Positions 7,242-15,167 of a stretch of DNA of 33,241 nucleotides are shown here, in pieces (position 1 is the stretch's first letter; the number at the start of each line of letters is the position of its first letter). This stretch comes from Candidatus Binatia bacterium (lineage in GTDB: Bacteria; Desulfobacterota; Binatia; UBA9968), in NCBI GenBank assembly GCA_025924215.1, contig JAICEJ010000007.1:1-33241 (forward strand). Reading direction: 5' to 3'. The notes beneath the pieces are model-generated. The model saw only the letters and a list, made by a program, of their open reading frames with translations. It did not search any database and was not told the origin of the DNA. Made by a program: the position numbers and the translations under genes.

Positions 7242-8456
7242 ATGAAAATTTCTCGCACCACGGTGTTACTGCTCTCCACGGCTGTCGTTACTATGACTTC
7301 CATCGGCATGAGCTCCTTTAGCCTGTTCCTTAGGCCCATGGAGGCGGATTTCGGCTGGTCGCGAGCAATGGTGACGCTGCCTTATATGTTTGCCATGCTG
7401 GGTTGGGGTGCCGGCGCGGTTCTGTTTGGCAAGCTCGCCGACGACTACGGCGCGCGACGGGTGATTCTCGGCGGCATTCTGCTCATGGCGGCGGGATTTT
7501 TCGGCATGAGCTTGTCATTAAATGTGTGGCAGCTTTCACTCACCTACGGCCTCATGGTGGGATTAGCTATGGGCGCGTGCGGCCTGGCAATCGCGTCGCT
7601 TTTGGTGTCGCAGCATTACCAGGCCAAGAGCCGCGGCCTGGCAGTGAGCGTGCTGCAAACTTCGGCGCCTCTAAGCCCGCTCCTTTTCGCTGCGCCGCTC
7701 TATTTCTTGATCAACCGTTTTGGCTGGCGCGCCGGCGCGTTATCGACAGCGATCCTGCTCATGGTAGTAGCCTTACCGCTGGCGTGGCTGGGCGCGCGTG
7801 AGCCGCGGGCTGCAGGCAGCCAACGGGTCCGCCTGGGCTGGGGCGCGTGTCTCCCCTACTTGCGCAATCGCTCCATGCTGGTGATGTTCGCGGCGCGGTT
7901 TTCCTGCGGCGTGGCTTTCTTTCAGATTGCTCACCTGGTGGCACTGGCCTTGAGCAAGGGTTTTACCGCCGCCACGGGCGCGGCCGCTGTCAGCGTATTC
8001 GGCGCTGCAGCGGCCGCATCGGCGCTGCTCTTCGGTTGGCTTTCCGACCGCTACGGCAGAGCCCGGATGCTTGCCCTTAGCTACGTTGTCCGTGGGGTCG
8101 GCACGTTCTTCTTATCGTTTGAAGTTGCCAACGAGCTGGTGTTTTTCATTCTGGTGGCTGTGGCCATCGGTCCGACGTTTGGCACCGTAGCCGTGCAAAA
8201 CGTGATGTTCTATGAAATCGCCGGTCCACGACTTGCCGGAGTAATTCTCGGCCTCAGCTTCATCGTGCACCAGATCGGCTCGGCCGGCGGCCCGATGTTT
8301 GCCAGCATCGTCTTTGATAGAACCGGCAGCTACGACGGTTTCATGGCCGTCATTGCGTTGATTCTGCTCGCCTCGGGCGCCCTTGTCTACAGCAACACCA
8401 ACCGGCAGAGGCATTTTCCCGAACTCGCCTTAGGCTCGAGCCCGGCGCGTTTATAA
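7242..8456 (+). CDS. MFS transporter, OFA/monocarboxylate-like
   Basis: The start is placed at the ATG at 7242 (MKISRTTVLLLSTAVV), which begins directly with the first membrane helix. An upstream ATG at 7167 would add 25 polar residues, and neither has a clear ribosome-binding site. The roughly 404-residue product has about twelve helices, the signature GKLADDYGARRVIL after helix 2 and the second-half copy GWLSDRYGRARMLA. FSLFLRPMEADFGWSRA in the first periplasmic loop is typical of the oxalate:formate antiporter / monocarboxylate-porter branch of MFS, which moves organic anions. Such carriers often sit near catabolic genes, which fits the left part of the window. The specific substrate is unknown. 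Confidence 0.85.
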   Translation: MKISRTTVLLLSTAVVTMTSIGMSSFSLFLRPMEADFGWSRAMVTLPYMFAMLGWGAGAVLFGKLADDYGARRVILGGILLMAAGFFGMSLSLNVWQLSLTYGLMVGLAMGACGLAIASLLVSQHYQAKSRGLAVSVLQTSAPLSPLLFAAPLYFLINRFGWRAGALSTAILLMVVALPLAWLGAREPRAAGSQRVRLGWGACLPYLRNRSMLVMFAARFSCGVAFFQIAHLVALALSKGFTAATGAAAVSVFGAAAAASALLFGWLSDRYGRARMLALSYVVRGVGTFFLSFEVANELVFFILVAVAIGPTFGTVAVQNVMFYEIAGPRLAGVILGLSFIVHQIGSAGGPMFASIVFDRTGSYDGFMAVIALILLASGALVYSNTNRQRHFPELALGSSPARL

Positions 8457-8493
8457 CCGGTTGCGCCGATTTACGCATTCCGACGCCAGATTA

Positions 8494-8916
8494 TTAATCT
8501 TGCTGATCAGGCCGGACAGCGGCGCGGCGCGATTTCTTTTCCGCCAGGTGGCGCTTATCCGCGAGCAGCTTGAGCTTGGCGCGGCGTGAGCGCTTTCTTT
8601 TTTGCCGACGGATTCTAGCGATCTTTTGCTCTTCAGCGGCTTGGATCCCTTTGAACTTTGCTTCGATTTTCTCGACCAGAATGCGGCGGGCAAGAAAACG
8701 GTTAAGCGCTTGCGAGCGCTCCTGCTGGCACTTAACGCGAATACCGCTGGGCCGGTGATAGAGAACGACGCACGAAGATACCTTGTTGACGTTTTGGCCG
8801 CCGGCTCCAGACGAGCGAACGAACTGTTCCTCCAGGTCCTGCTCCCGGATGCCTAAGGTCTGCATTCGATGCTGTAGTAGTTTCTCTTTTTGAGAAGAGA
8901 CCGAGTTCGCGGCCAT
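8494..8916 (-). CDS. Release-factor-like protein with GGQ motif (peptidyl-tRNA hydrolase domain)
   Basis: A 140-residue protein with the RF-1 catalytic domain and no codon-recognition domain. The segment VRSSGAGGQNVNKVSS carries the Gly39-Gly40-Gln41 motif that positions water for peptidyl-tRNA ester hydrolysis in the ribosomal peptidyl-transferase centre. It is followed by GIRVKCQQERSQALNRFLAR, also typical. The C-terminal half is a highly basic helix (KKKRSRR-type repeats), as in ArfB/YaeJ and mitochondrial C12orf65-type rescue factors, where a basic tail occupies the mRNA channel. A role in rescuing stalled ribosomes is therefore likely, but the exact subfamily is unresolved. It precedes neither a release-factor gene nor a tRNA-ligase gene. 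Confidence 0.85.
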   Translation of the reverse strand: MAANSVSSQKEKLLQHRMQTLGIREQDLEEQFVRSSGAGGQNVNKVSSCVVLYHRPSGIRVKCQQERSQALNRFLARRILVEKIEAKFKGIQAAEEQKIARIRRQKRKRSRRAKLKLLADKRHLAEKKSRRAAVRPDQQD

Positions 8917-8945
8917 GATGAATTTTAAGGTAGAACCGGTGGGGA

Positions 8946-9284
8946 CTACAGCTGGCGGGCTGAAAAAAGTTTTTCGAATTCACCGCCATCGAGCCAGATG
9001 CCTCGGCAATCGGCGCAGGCGTCGATAATTACCGATTGATTGACACTGCTGTAAACCCGTAAAAGCTCTGAGCCATCGCGCGGGCAGAAGCCCTTCTTGC
9101 CTTCCAGTTCCTGGTTATCGCGCCCGCGGCGCAGCGAAGCGACCTGGCGAGCATCTTGTTCGAGCAACTGGCTGAGCTCCCGGGCATCGAACCAAATTCC
9201 GTTACAAGACGAGCAGCGCTCCAAGGCCACCCCTTCTACTGAAAATACATTCATAGTCTCAGTACGGCATTTTGGACATTTCAT
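8946..9284 (-). CDS. TFIIB-type zinc-ribbon protein (zf-TFIIB family)
   Basis: The ATG at 9284 gives MKCPKCRTET, the usual opening of this family; an in-frame GTG at 9299 would add five residues. The 112-residue product has two zinc-binding modules. The first has Cys3-x2-Cys6 and Cys24-x2-Cys27 followed by GIWFDARELSQLL. The second has Cys67 in FCPRDGSE and Cys90-x2-Cys93 followed by GIWLDGGEFEKL. In the second module the expected second cysteine of the first knuckle is Asp70, so only three Cys are available there. The function of these small cytosolic proteins is unknown. It is divergent from the large glycan locus. Confidence 0.85.
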   Translation of the reverse strand: MKCPKCRTETMNVFSVEGVALERCSSCNGIWFDARELSQLLEQDARQVASLRRGRDNQELEGKKGFCPRDGSELLRVYSSVNQSVIIDACADCRGIWLDGGEFEKLFSARQL

Positions 9285-9680
9285 GAAGCGGATACTCACA
9301 CACTTTCTTGCAGAGAAATTGTAACGCTAAAGCGGCAAGAACAACCCTGCGAACCATTCAATTTATACGCGCATAACTATCAGATTGAGTTAAGAAGGGA
9401 TACGAATTTAGATAAAAGTCTTCCGCGACCGGGCGCATTCCGAGCGAGACTCGCATCCTCATTCATACCATTGGGTACTGGTCATATCGGATGATGGACG
9501 AAAAGCCAATTCCCTAGTTACGAATTGCTTCTTAACTTCTGTATTCACCATAAATTCCCCGCCGCTGTCGCTCTGAGCTGACGCGCAGGAGTTGCTTTGT
9601 TTGTTTCCCAAGGTGGCTGCAATCGGTGATCTTTATGGTGGATTACTTTTTATATCAATGCACAGCCAACGTTTCTCACG

Positions 9681-9695
9681 TTAGACGACGTCTAA
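9681..9695. promoter_or_regulatory. Palindromic operator-like site 1 (TTAGAC-N3-GTCTAA)
   Basis: Two perfect 6-base arms with a 3-base centre. The size suits a dimeric regulator. A similar site lies 140 bases downstream at 9821. No regulator gene is adjacent. Confidence 0.4.
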
Positions 9696-9820
9696 TCATC
9701 AAAGAGGGGAACGGTTGAGTTGATTCGTCAGAGCGAACTTGGTCGGAAAGAGCCGGCTCACTGCAGGATAAACCTGCACTGAAGTGCTGCCTTGAGGCAA
9801 ATTGAGCGCTCCAAAGTAAT

Positions 9821-9835
9821 TTAGACACCGTTAAA
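9821..9835. promoter_or_regulatory. Operator-like site 2 (TTAGAC-N3-GTTAAA)
   Basis: Matches the 9681 palindrome at 11 of 15 positions, including the whole left arm and the CG at the centre/right-arm boundary. It lies 140 bases from site 1, between site 1 and the first gene of the glycan locus. Confidence 0.3.
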
Positions 9836-9974
9836 CCATTATTTATAAAAGTAAATCGTTTTCAGAACGTTATTGGCATTATTGTTGCTTTGCGCCACCG
9901 TTGCTACTCGGATAGCGTTTTCGCACCATTCTGTCTCTCTGACGCGGTTTTATTTTTCAATAGGAGAAACACCA

Positions 9975-12584
9975 GTGAATATGCCGCTGCCGCAACTTTT
10001 CAAACCTTATCCTGAAACCTTAGAACCTTTACCACTACCGAGCCGGCTTGATTTCACCCCGCTAAGCACGTCGGAAAAAATCACAGCGCAGGGACGTTTT
10101 TTCTTCAACAATCATGAGAAATTTTTCCTGAAAGGAGTCACCTACGGCCCTTTTGCTCCCTCACTTCAAGGGGTTCCTTTCCCAGAAGCAGCACGCGTCG
10201 AGATGGATTTTACATTGATGAGGAAACTCGGAGTCAACTGTTTCCGCACCTTTACACCGCCGCCGGATTGGCTCCTAGATATGGCGGCAGCCTGCGGCCT
10301 GAGAGTGATCGTCGGCATTCCATGGGCTCAGCATATATCTTTTCTTGACTCACCTCGCACCCAGTCTGACGTTCGTAAAACTATCGTCGGCAGTGTTGAG
10401 GCTTGCAAGCGACATCCCGCGACCTTCGCCTATCTAATTGGAAATGAGATTCCCCCCGACATTGTGCGATGGCATGGCGCACGGCGAGTTCGATCGTTTC
10501 TCCGCAGCTTATTCAAAGCGGCGAAAGCAAGCGATCCGGAGCGATTCGTCAGTTACGCGAATTTTCCTTCTACTGAATATCTGGAGATAGATTTTACGGA
10601 CTTCTTGGCCTTCAATGTCTACCTTCATCGCGAGCAAGACTTCCGTCGTTACCTTTTTCATCTCCACAATTTAGCCGGTGATCGGCCGCTCGTGCTGACT
10701 GAGATTGGCATCGACTCGGTCAGCCAGGGGCTCGACTTTCAGGCCAAAGCGATGTCCTGGCAATTGCGTGTGAGCTTCGAAACCGGTGTCGCGGGCACCG
10801 TGATCTTCTCATGGACCGATGACTGGCATGCCTATTCCGGCGCTGAGGGATTTCAGGTTGATGATTGGGCTTTCGGTTTGGTTGATCGTAACCGTCAACC
10901 TAAACCGGCTTACTGGGAAGCAAAAAAGTACTACGCTAATACGCTTCCGGCGGATCTCAAGCGCTATCCCAAGGTTTCTGTAGTTGTATGCGTGTACAAC
11001 GGGGAACGCACAATAGATGCCTGCCTCGCTTCTTTAGAAAAACTCAATTACCGAAATTATGAAGTTATTGTGGTAAACGATGGCTCCACGGATCGAACCC
11101 AAAAAATCGCCGAGAGCTACGACTACATTCGGCTTATTAACCAGGAAAATAGAGGACTGAGCGAGGCGCGCAACGTCGGTATCCGCGCTGCCACAGGTGA
11201 TATCATTGCCTTTACCGATGCCGATTGTATGGCCGATGAAGATTGGCTGACCTATCTGGTCGCCCGTTTTCAATCGTCTGAATTCGGCGCTGTTGGCGGC
11301 CCGAATCTCGCGCCGCCAGACGATTCAATGATCGCCGCATGCGTGGCCCTATCGCCCGGCGCGCCGGCTCATGTGCTTTTGGACGATGAGGTAGCCGAAC
11401 ACATACCGGGATGCAATATGGCATTCCGGCGGGAAGCCTTAGAAGCAATCTCAGGGTTTGATCCGATCTTCCGCGCCGCCGGCGACGATGTGGATGTTTG
11501 CTGGCGGCTCCAGAATAAAGGCTACAAGATCGGCTTCAGCCCGGCGGCGCTGGTTTGGCATTTTCGCCGCAATACCGTGCGAGATTACGTAAAGCAGCAA
11601 CGCGGCTATGGCAAGGCTGAGACTCTGCTGTTCTTTAAACATCCAAGTCGTTTTAACGTGCTGGGTCAATCACGTTGGTTCGGCAGAATCTACGGCGATC
11701 TCTCTTCTTTCTTGTCGAGCCGCCAGCCGAGGATTTACTCCGGAGTTTTCGGCCGTGGACTTTTTCAAACGCTCTACCAGCCACCGCCCTCCGTCTTAGC
11801 ATGCCTGCCGATGACCCTCGAGTGGAACTTGCTTTCTCTCGCGTTAATCGCATGCGCGTTTATTTTTGGCGGCTGGTTTTGGCTTGGACTGGCGCCATTC
11901 GGCATTACCGTAGCGCGGTGTCTGGCAAGCGCGCTACGAGCTCGTGTCCCCAAGGCTTACCGTGGGCGGGCGGCGACTCTGCTGATTACATTTCTAATTT
12001 TCGTGGGGCCACTCTTCCGAACCCTGGAGCGCTATCGCTGGCGCATTCGCAGGCTGCGCGAGGTAAAGCGGGTTGAGTGTAACGGGCCGCGTCAGTCGCC
12101 GCGCATCTCGCTGCGCGAGCGCGCCTTTTATCTGTCGTACTGGAATGAGGCGGGCCAAGAAAAAGAGAGCCTGCTCGGCGCCGCCATGGACTTTCTTGTG
12201 CCGCGAAAGTATCTCATCGCGATGGATCAGGGATGGAGCCAATGGGATCTGGAGATTTGCCAGGGGCCGTGGGCAAAAGCTCAAGTGAAGACAGCGGTTG
12301 AAAATCATGGCGGCTCAAAGCGGCTATTACGTGTGCGCTGCGCCCTAAGGATGTCGAGGGTTTCGCTCATCTGCCTTTCCCTCTACGCCGTATTGACAAC
12401 GACCGCCGCTATCCTCGGGATGCCGCAGATTGCCCTAGCGACACTTGGTAGCGGATTAATTCACGGAGGCGCGATCCTGTATCAAAAATTCCGCCTCGGC
12501 CACGTGCTCTATCACGTCATGGAATCTTTGGCGCACAAACTCGAGTTTGTGCCGGTCGCGAAATCATCGGCAGAGGTGCTATGA
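9975..12584 (+). CDS. Glycoside hydrolase (clan GH-A-like)-GT2 glycosyltransferase fusion, membrane-bound
   Basis: The GTG at 9975 is chosen because AGGAG (9962-9966) lies 8 bases upstream; an open frame continues to a TTG at 9873 without a ribosome site. The 869-residue product has three parts. Residues about 35-325 form a TIM-barrel hydrolase-like domain (FFLKGVTYGPFAP, LMRKLGVNCFRTF, LIGNEIPP with Glu158 as probable acid/base, LVLTEIGID with Glu243 as probable nucleophile, FSWTDDWH). Residues about 332-560 form a GT2 domain (VSVVVCVYNGERTI, NDGSTDRT, TDADC at 414-418, GCNMAFRREA, GDDVDVCWRLQNKG, QQRGYGKAE). The C-terminal third has several membrane helices enclosing a soluble segment. GT2 proteins of this type polymerise or extend glycans at the inner membrane; the GH part may trim, cyclise or transglycosylate the product. 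It heads the locus, 24 bases before an ABC exporter. Confidence 0.85.
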   Translation: MNMPLPQLFKPYPETLEPLPLPSRLDFTPLSTSEKITAQGRFFFNNHEKFFLKGVTYGPFAPSLQGVPFPEAARVEMDFTLMRKLGVNCFRTFTPPPDWLLDMAAACGLRVIVGIPWAQHISFLDSPRTQSDVRKTIVGSVEACKRHPATFAYLIGNEIPPDIVRWHGARRVRSFLRSLFKAAKASDPERFVSYANFPSTEYLEIDFTDFLAFNVYLHREQDFRRYLFHLHNLAGDRPLVLTEIGIDSVSQGLDFQAKAMSWQLRVSFETGVAGTVIFSWTDDWHAYSGAEGFQVDDWAFGLVDRNRQPKPAYWEAKKYYANTLPADLKRYPKVSVVVCVYNGERTIDACLASLEKLNYRNYEVIVVNDGSTDRTQKIAESYDYIRLINQENRGLSEARNVGIRAATGDIIAFTDADCMADEDWLTYLVARFQSSEFGAVGGPNLAPPDDSMIAACVALSPGAPAHVLLDDEVAEHIPGCNMAFRREALEAISGFDPIFRAAGDDVDVCWRLQNKGYKIGFSPAALVWHFRRNTVRDYVKQQRGYGKAETLLFFKHPSRFNVLGQSRWFGRIYGDLSSFLSSRQPRIYSGVFGRGLFQTLYQPPPSVLACLPMTLEWNLLSLALIACAFIFGGWFWLGLAPFGITVARCLASALRARVPKAYRGRAATLLITFLIFVGPLFRTLERYRWRIRRLREVKRVECNGPRQSPRISLRERAFYLSYWNEAGQEKESLLGAAMDFLVPRKYLIAMDQGWSQWDLEICQGPWAKAQVKTAVENHGGSKRLLRVRCALRMSRVSLICLSLYAVLTTTAAILGMPQIALATLGSGLIHGGAILYQKFRLGHVLYHVMESLAHKLEFVPVAKSSAEVL

Positions 12585-12608
12585 CAAAATCAGCCCTCTG
12601 ACACATCC

Positions 12609-14390
12609 ATGAAACGCACGGTTCGTTCCTATCTAAAGCCGTATTGGCCGGCCTTCGTTCTAGCACTCGGTCAGGTTTTTCTCATTAGCGCGCTGGAGCT
12701 TCTCAAGCCGTGGCCGCTCAAGATCATTATTGACAATATTCTGAGCGACAAGCCGTTGCCGTTTGGATTGGCTCTTAATTGGTCTTCGGAAACCCTTCTA
12801 ATAGCCGCTTGCATCGGCCTAGTCGTTATTTACATCCTGCTGGGCGGTGTGCGCTTCTTGAATGATTGCGCAACAGTTCGGATTGGCCAGGGAATGGTTA
12901 ACGATCTTCGTCGAGACCTCTACAGCCGGATCCAGCGCCTGTCGCTCTCCTTTCACACCCGCCAGCAGGTCGGCGACCTCATGTATCGGATTACCGCCGA
13001 CACTATGTGCATTCAGGCGCTTACTATGAATGGTTTTTTCTCAGTCCTCTCAGCCTCAGTGCTGCTAGCAGGAATGTTCGTGGTGATGCTCTCGCTCGAT
13101 ACCTCTCTCACTTTACTGGCTTTGGCTGTGTGCCCGGCACTCTTCGTTGCCATCGGGCTTCTTAATAGGAAGATGTCCTCTGCAGCTGCACAGGCTCGTC
13201 AAAAGGAGAGTTTAGTCTATTCGCTCCTGCAGCGGACGCTCTCAGGAATACGCGTCATCCAGGCTTTTACCAAAGAAGAGGACGAGGAGCGGCGCTTTGT
13301 CAAAGCAAGCACCGAGAGTCTGGCAGCCGAGTTGCGGCTCTACAACCTCCAAAATTTTTATTTTGGCGTCGTAAATGTCACGATCGCGGCCGGAACCGCC
13401 GCTGTTTTGTGGGTAGGCACCCGCCACGTTCTATCAGGACAGCTTTCGATTGGTGACATGGTTGTATTTACCTCGTATCTTGCTTCCCTCTACATCCCGC
13501 TGAACAGCATCTTCGAAACTTATGGGCTGGTGCAGAGCGCAAAGGTTGGGGTGCGGCGAGCGTTCGACATTCTGGACTCGGAACAGAGCATGCCCGAGGG
13601 CCATAGGAATCTTGGAAGGCAACGGGCGAAAGGTGAGATCTCGTTTGAACAAGTTTCGTTTGGATACGACTCTTCCCGACAGATTTTAAAAGAGATCAAT
13701 CTTCGCGTTGCGCCGGGTCAAAGGATTGCGATTGTCGGCGCGACCGGCGCCGGGAAGTCCACGTTGGTGAGTCTCCTGCCGAGGTTCTACGACCCGCAAT
13801 CGGGGCGGGTAACCATCGACGGCGTCGACATTCGTGATTTTCAACTGAAATCCCTGCGTCGCAATATAGCTATGATTCTTCAACCTCCGCTGGTCTTTCC
13901 TTTCAGCATCCGGGAAAACATCGCTTATGGTCGACCGGGGGCATCTCTGGAAGACGTCATCAGTGCAGCTAAGGTGGCTCAGGTTCATGAGTTTGTTGAG
14001 CAGCTCCCGGACAAGTACGAAACTATGATCAGCGAACAAGGATGCACTTTATCGGAAGGACAGAAATTACGTCTCACCATCGCGCGCGGCATCTTACTCG
14101 ATGCGCCTATACTGATTCTGGACGAGCCCACTTCTTCCGTGGATTCGGAAACCGAGGCTCTGATTATGGATGGGCTGGAGCATCTGATGGAGGGCAAGAC
14201 CACTTTCATTATCGCGCACCGGCTCTCCACGGTTCGACAAGCGGATCTCATTCTCGTCGTCCGCGCCGGCCAGATTGTTGAGCAGGGCACGTTTAGCGAG
14301 CTACTGCATCGCGGTGGCCCGTTTGCGTCTCTGTACAGGACTCAGTTTGGCTTACGCGACGATGAGCGGAAATTCCGTCTGGTCAAATAG
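12609..14390 (+). CDS. ABC exporter, fused membrane and ATPase domains (MsbA/NdvA-like)
   Basis: The 593-residue half-transporter has an N-terminal ABC-exporter membrane domain of six helices (about 15-310) and a C-terminal nucleotide-binding domain. Walker A is GATGAGKST (377-385), the signature LSEGQ (481-485) replaces the commoner LSGGQ, Walker B is ILILDEPTSS (501-510) and the H-loop is IIAHRLST with His537. It should work as a homodimer exporting a lipid-linked or oligosaccharide substrate, as MsbA does for lipid A and NdvA/ChvA for cyclic beta-glucan. It follows the GH-GT2 gene by 24 bases, so the exported substrate is probably the product of that enzyme. The stop codon overlaps the ribosome-binding region of the next gene. 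Confidence 0.9.
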   Translation: MKRTVRSYLKPYWPAFVLALGQVFLISALELLKPWPLKIIIDNILSDKPLPFGLALNWSSETLLIAACIGLVVIYILLGGVRFLNDCATVRIGQGMVNDLRRDLYSRIQRLSLSFHTRQQVGDLMYRITADTMCIQALTMNGFFSVLSASVLLAGMFVVMLSLDTSLTLLALAVCPALFVAIGLLNRKMSSAAAQARQKESLVYSLLQRTLSGIRVIQAFTKEEDEERRFVKASTESLAAELRLYNLQNFYFGVVNVTIAAGTAAVLWVGTRHVLSGQLSIGDMVVFTSYLASLYIPLNSIFETYGLVQSAKVGVRRAFDILDSEQSMPEGHRNLGRQRAKGEISFEQVSFGYDSSRQILKEINLRVAPGQRIAIVGATGAGKSTLVSLLPRFYDPQSGRVTIDGVDIRDFQLKSLRRNIAMILQPPLVFPFSIRENIAYGRPGASLEDVISAAKVAQVHEFVEQLPDKYETMISEQGCTLSEGQKLRLTIARGILLDAPILILDEPTSSVDSETEALIMDGLEHLMEGKTTFIIAHRLSTVRQADLILVVRAGQIVEQGTFSELLHRGGPFASLYRTQFGLRDDERKFRLVK

Positions 14391-14400
14391 GACAGAGCAC

Positions 14401-15129
14401 GTGCCATTTATACCGGACTTTACAGATCCACGGTATGTGGATGAAGTTGGCTGGTTCCTCTATCACGAGAAATACGGTCGTGATGAGTTTGGCGGCTCCT
14501 ATGATGCCGAGCGGCGCGCATACTCCCGACTCTTGCTTGAAGAGGTCGCTCAGTACTTAAAGCAAGAGCCGACCTGGCTGGAAGACAAAACAGTCGTTAG
14601 CATCGGCTGCGGCTGTAGCGGTGACCTGGTTACATTCCCTTCCCGAATCAAAATTGCAATAGACCCGCTTCTTTATGTTTACCAACAGTTGGGGTTGCTG
14701 ATGCCGGACGAAGCCGGTAGCCCGACTGTTTATTTATCGACAGGCGCTGAGGAGCTTCCGTTACTGTCTGATTATGCCGACCTGGTGATCTGTCGGAACG
14801 CCCTCGATCACATGCATAATCCCGCAGTGGCGTTGAAAGAAATGAGACGGATTCTCAACAAAGAAGGAGCATTGTTCTTAAGCGTTGATCTTGGCGGTGA
14901 GCCCACCCCGGATGAACCAACAGTTTTCTCAACCGACAGCCTTGAAGCTCTTCTGCTGCAGGAGCAATTCGAGATCGTTGATTCTGTCCGCGACGAACAG
15001 CCTCATAGCGCGTGGCGTCCTAGCAGCACGCGCATCATGGTGCGGAAAAAACCGCAAAATGGGAGGACGCTCGACAAGGAAGAGATCCTCCGGCGCTATA
15101 CGGCACGACTAGGCGAGCACGATAAGTGA
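14401..15129 (+). CDS. Class I SAM-dependent methyltransferase
   Basis: The GTG at 14401 is chosen: AGGA (14389-14392) overlaps the ABC transporter stop and sits 8 bases upstream, while earlier in-frame starts would lie deep inside the ABC gene. The 242-residue protein has motif I VVSIGCGCSGDL (about 65-76), an acidic end of strand 2 (IAIDPLLYVY), and the post-motif block VICRNALDHMHNP, then MRRILNKEGALFLSVD, matching the Methyltransf_11 fold. The N-terminal 60 residues contain an aromatic-rich segment (VGWFLYHEKYG). Its position directly after the exporter suggests it methylates the glycan or a sugar precursor; the acceptor cannot be read from sequence. Confidence 0.85.
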   Translation: MPFIPDFTDPRYVDEVGWFLYHEKYGRDEFGGSYDAERRAYSRLLLEEVAQYLKQEPTWLEDKTVVSIGCGCSGDLVTFPSRIKIAIDPLLYVYQQLGLLMPDEAGSPTVYLSTGAEELPLLSDYADLVICRNALDHMHNPAVALKEMRRILNKEGALFLSVDLGGEPTPDEPTVFSTDSLEALLLQEQFEIVDSVRDEQPHSAWRPSSTRIMVRKKPQNGRTLDKEEILRRYTARLGEHDK

Positions 15130-15167
15130 CAATGGGACGAGTGTAGCCGCTGAGAGAACCACCACAC

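Larger units (their letters stand above)
9285..9974. promoter_or_regulatory. Long regulatory intergenic region upstream of the glycan locus
   Basis: About 690 bases without a gene separate the minus-strand zinc-ribbon gene from the first gene of the plus-strand glycan locus. It contains a perfect palindrome TTAGAC-GAC-GTCTAA (9681-9695), a related imperfect copy TTAGAC-ACC-GTTAAA (9821-9835), and a separated inverted repeat CACCATAAA (9546-9554) / TTTATGGTG (9632-9640). The region is rich in A+T near 9640-9660 and 9835-9870. No small reading frame with a good start was found. It most likely carries the promoter and operators of the locus. Confidence 0.5.

Noticed and set aside
9873-9974. Upstream TTG-initiated extension of the GH-GT2 protein with a hydrophobic start
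   Set aside because: It could act as a signal anchor, but there is no ribosome site before the TTG, whereas the GTG at 9975 has a well-spaced AGGAG.
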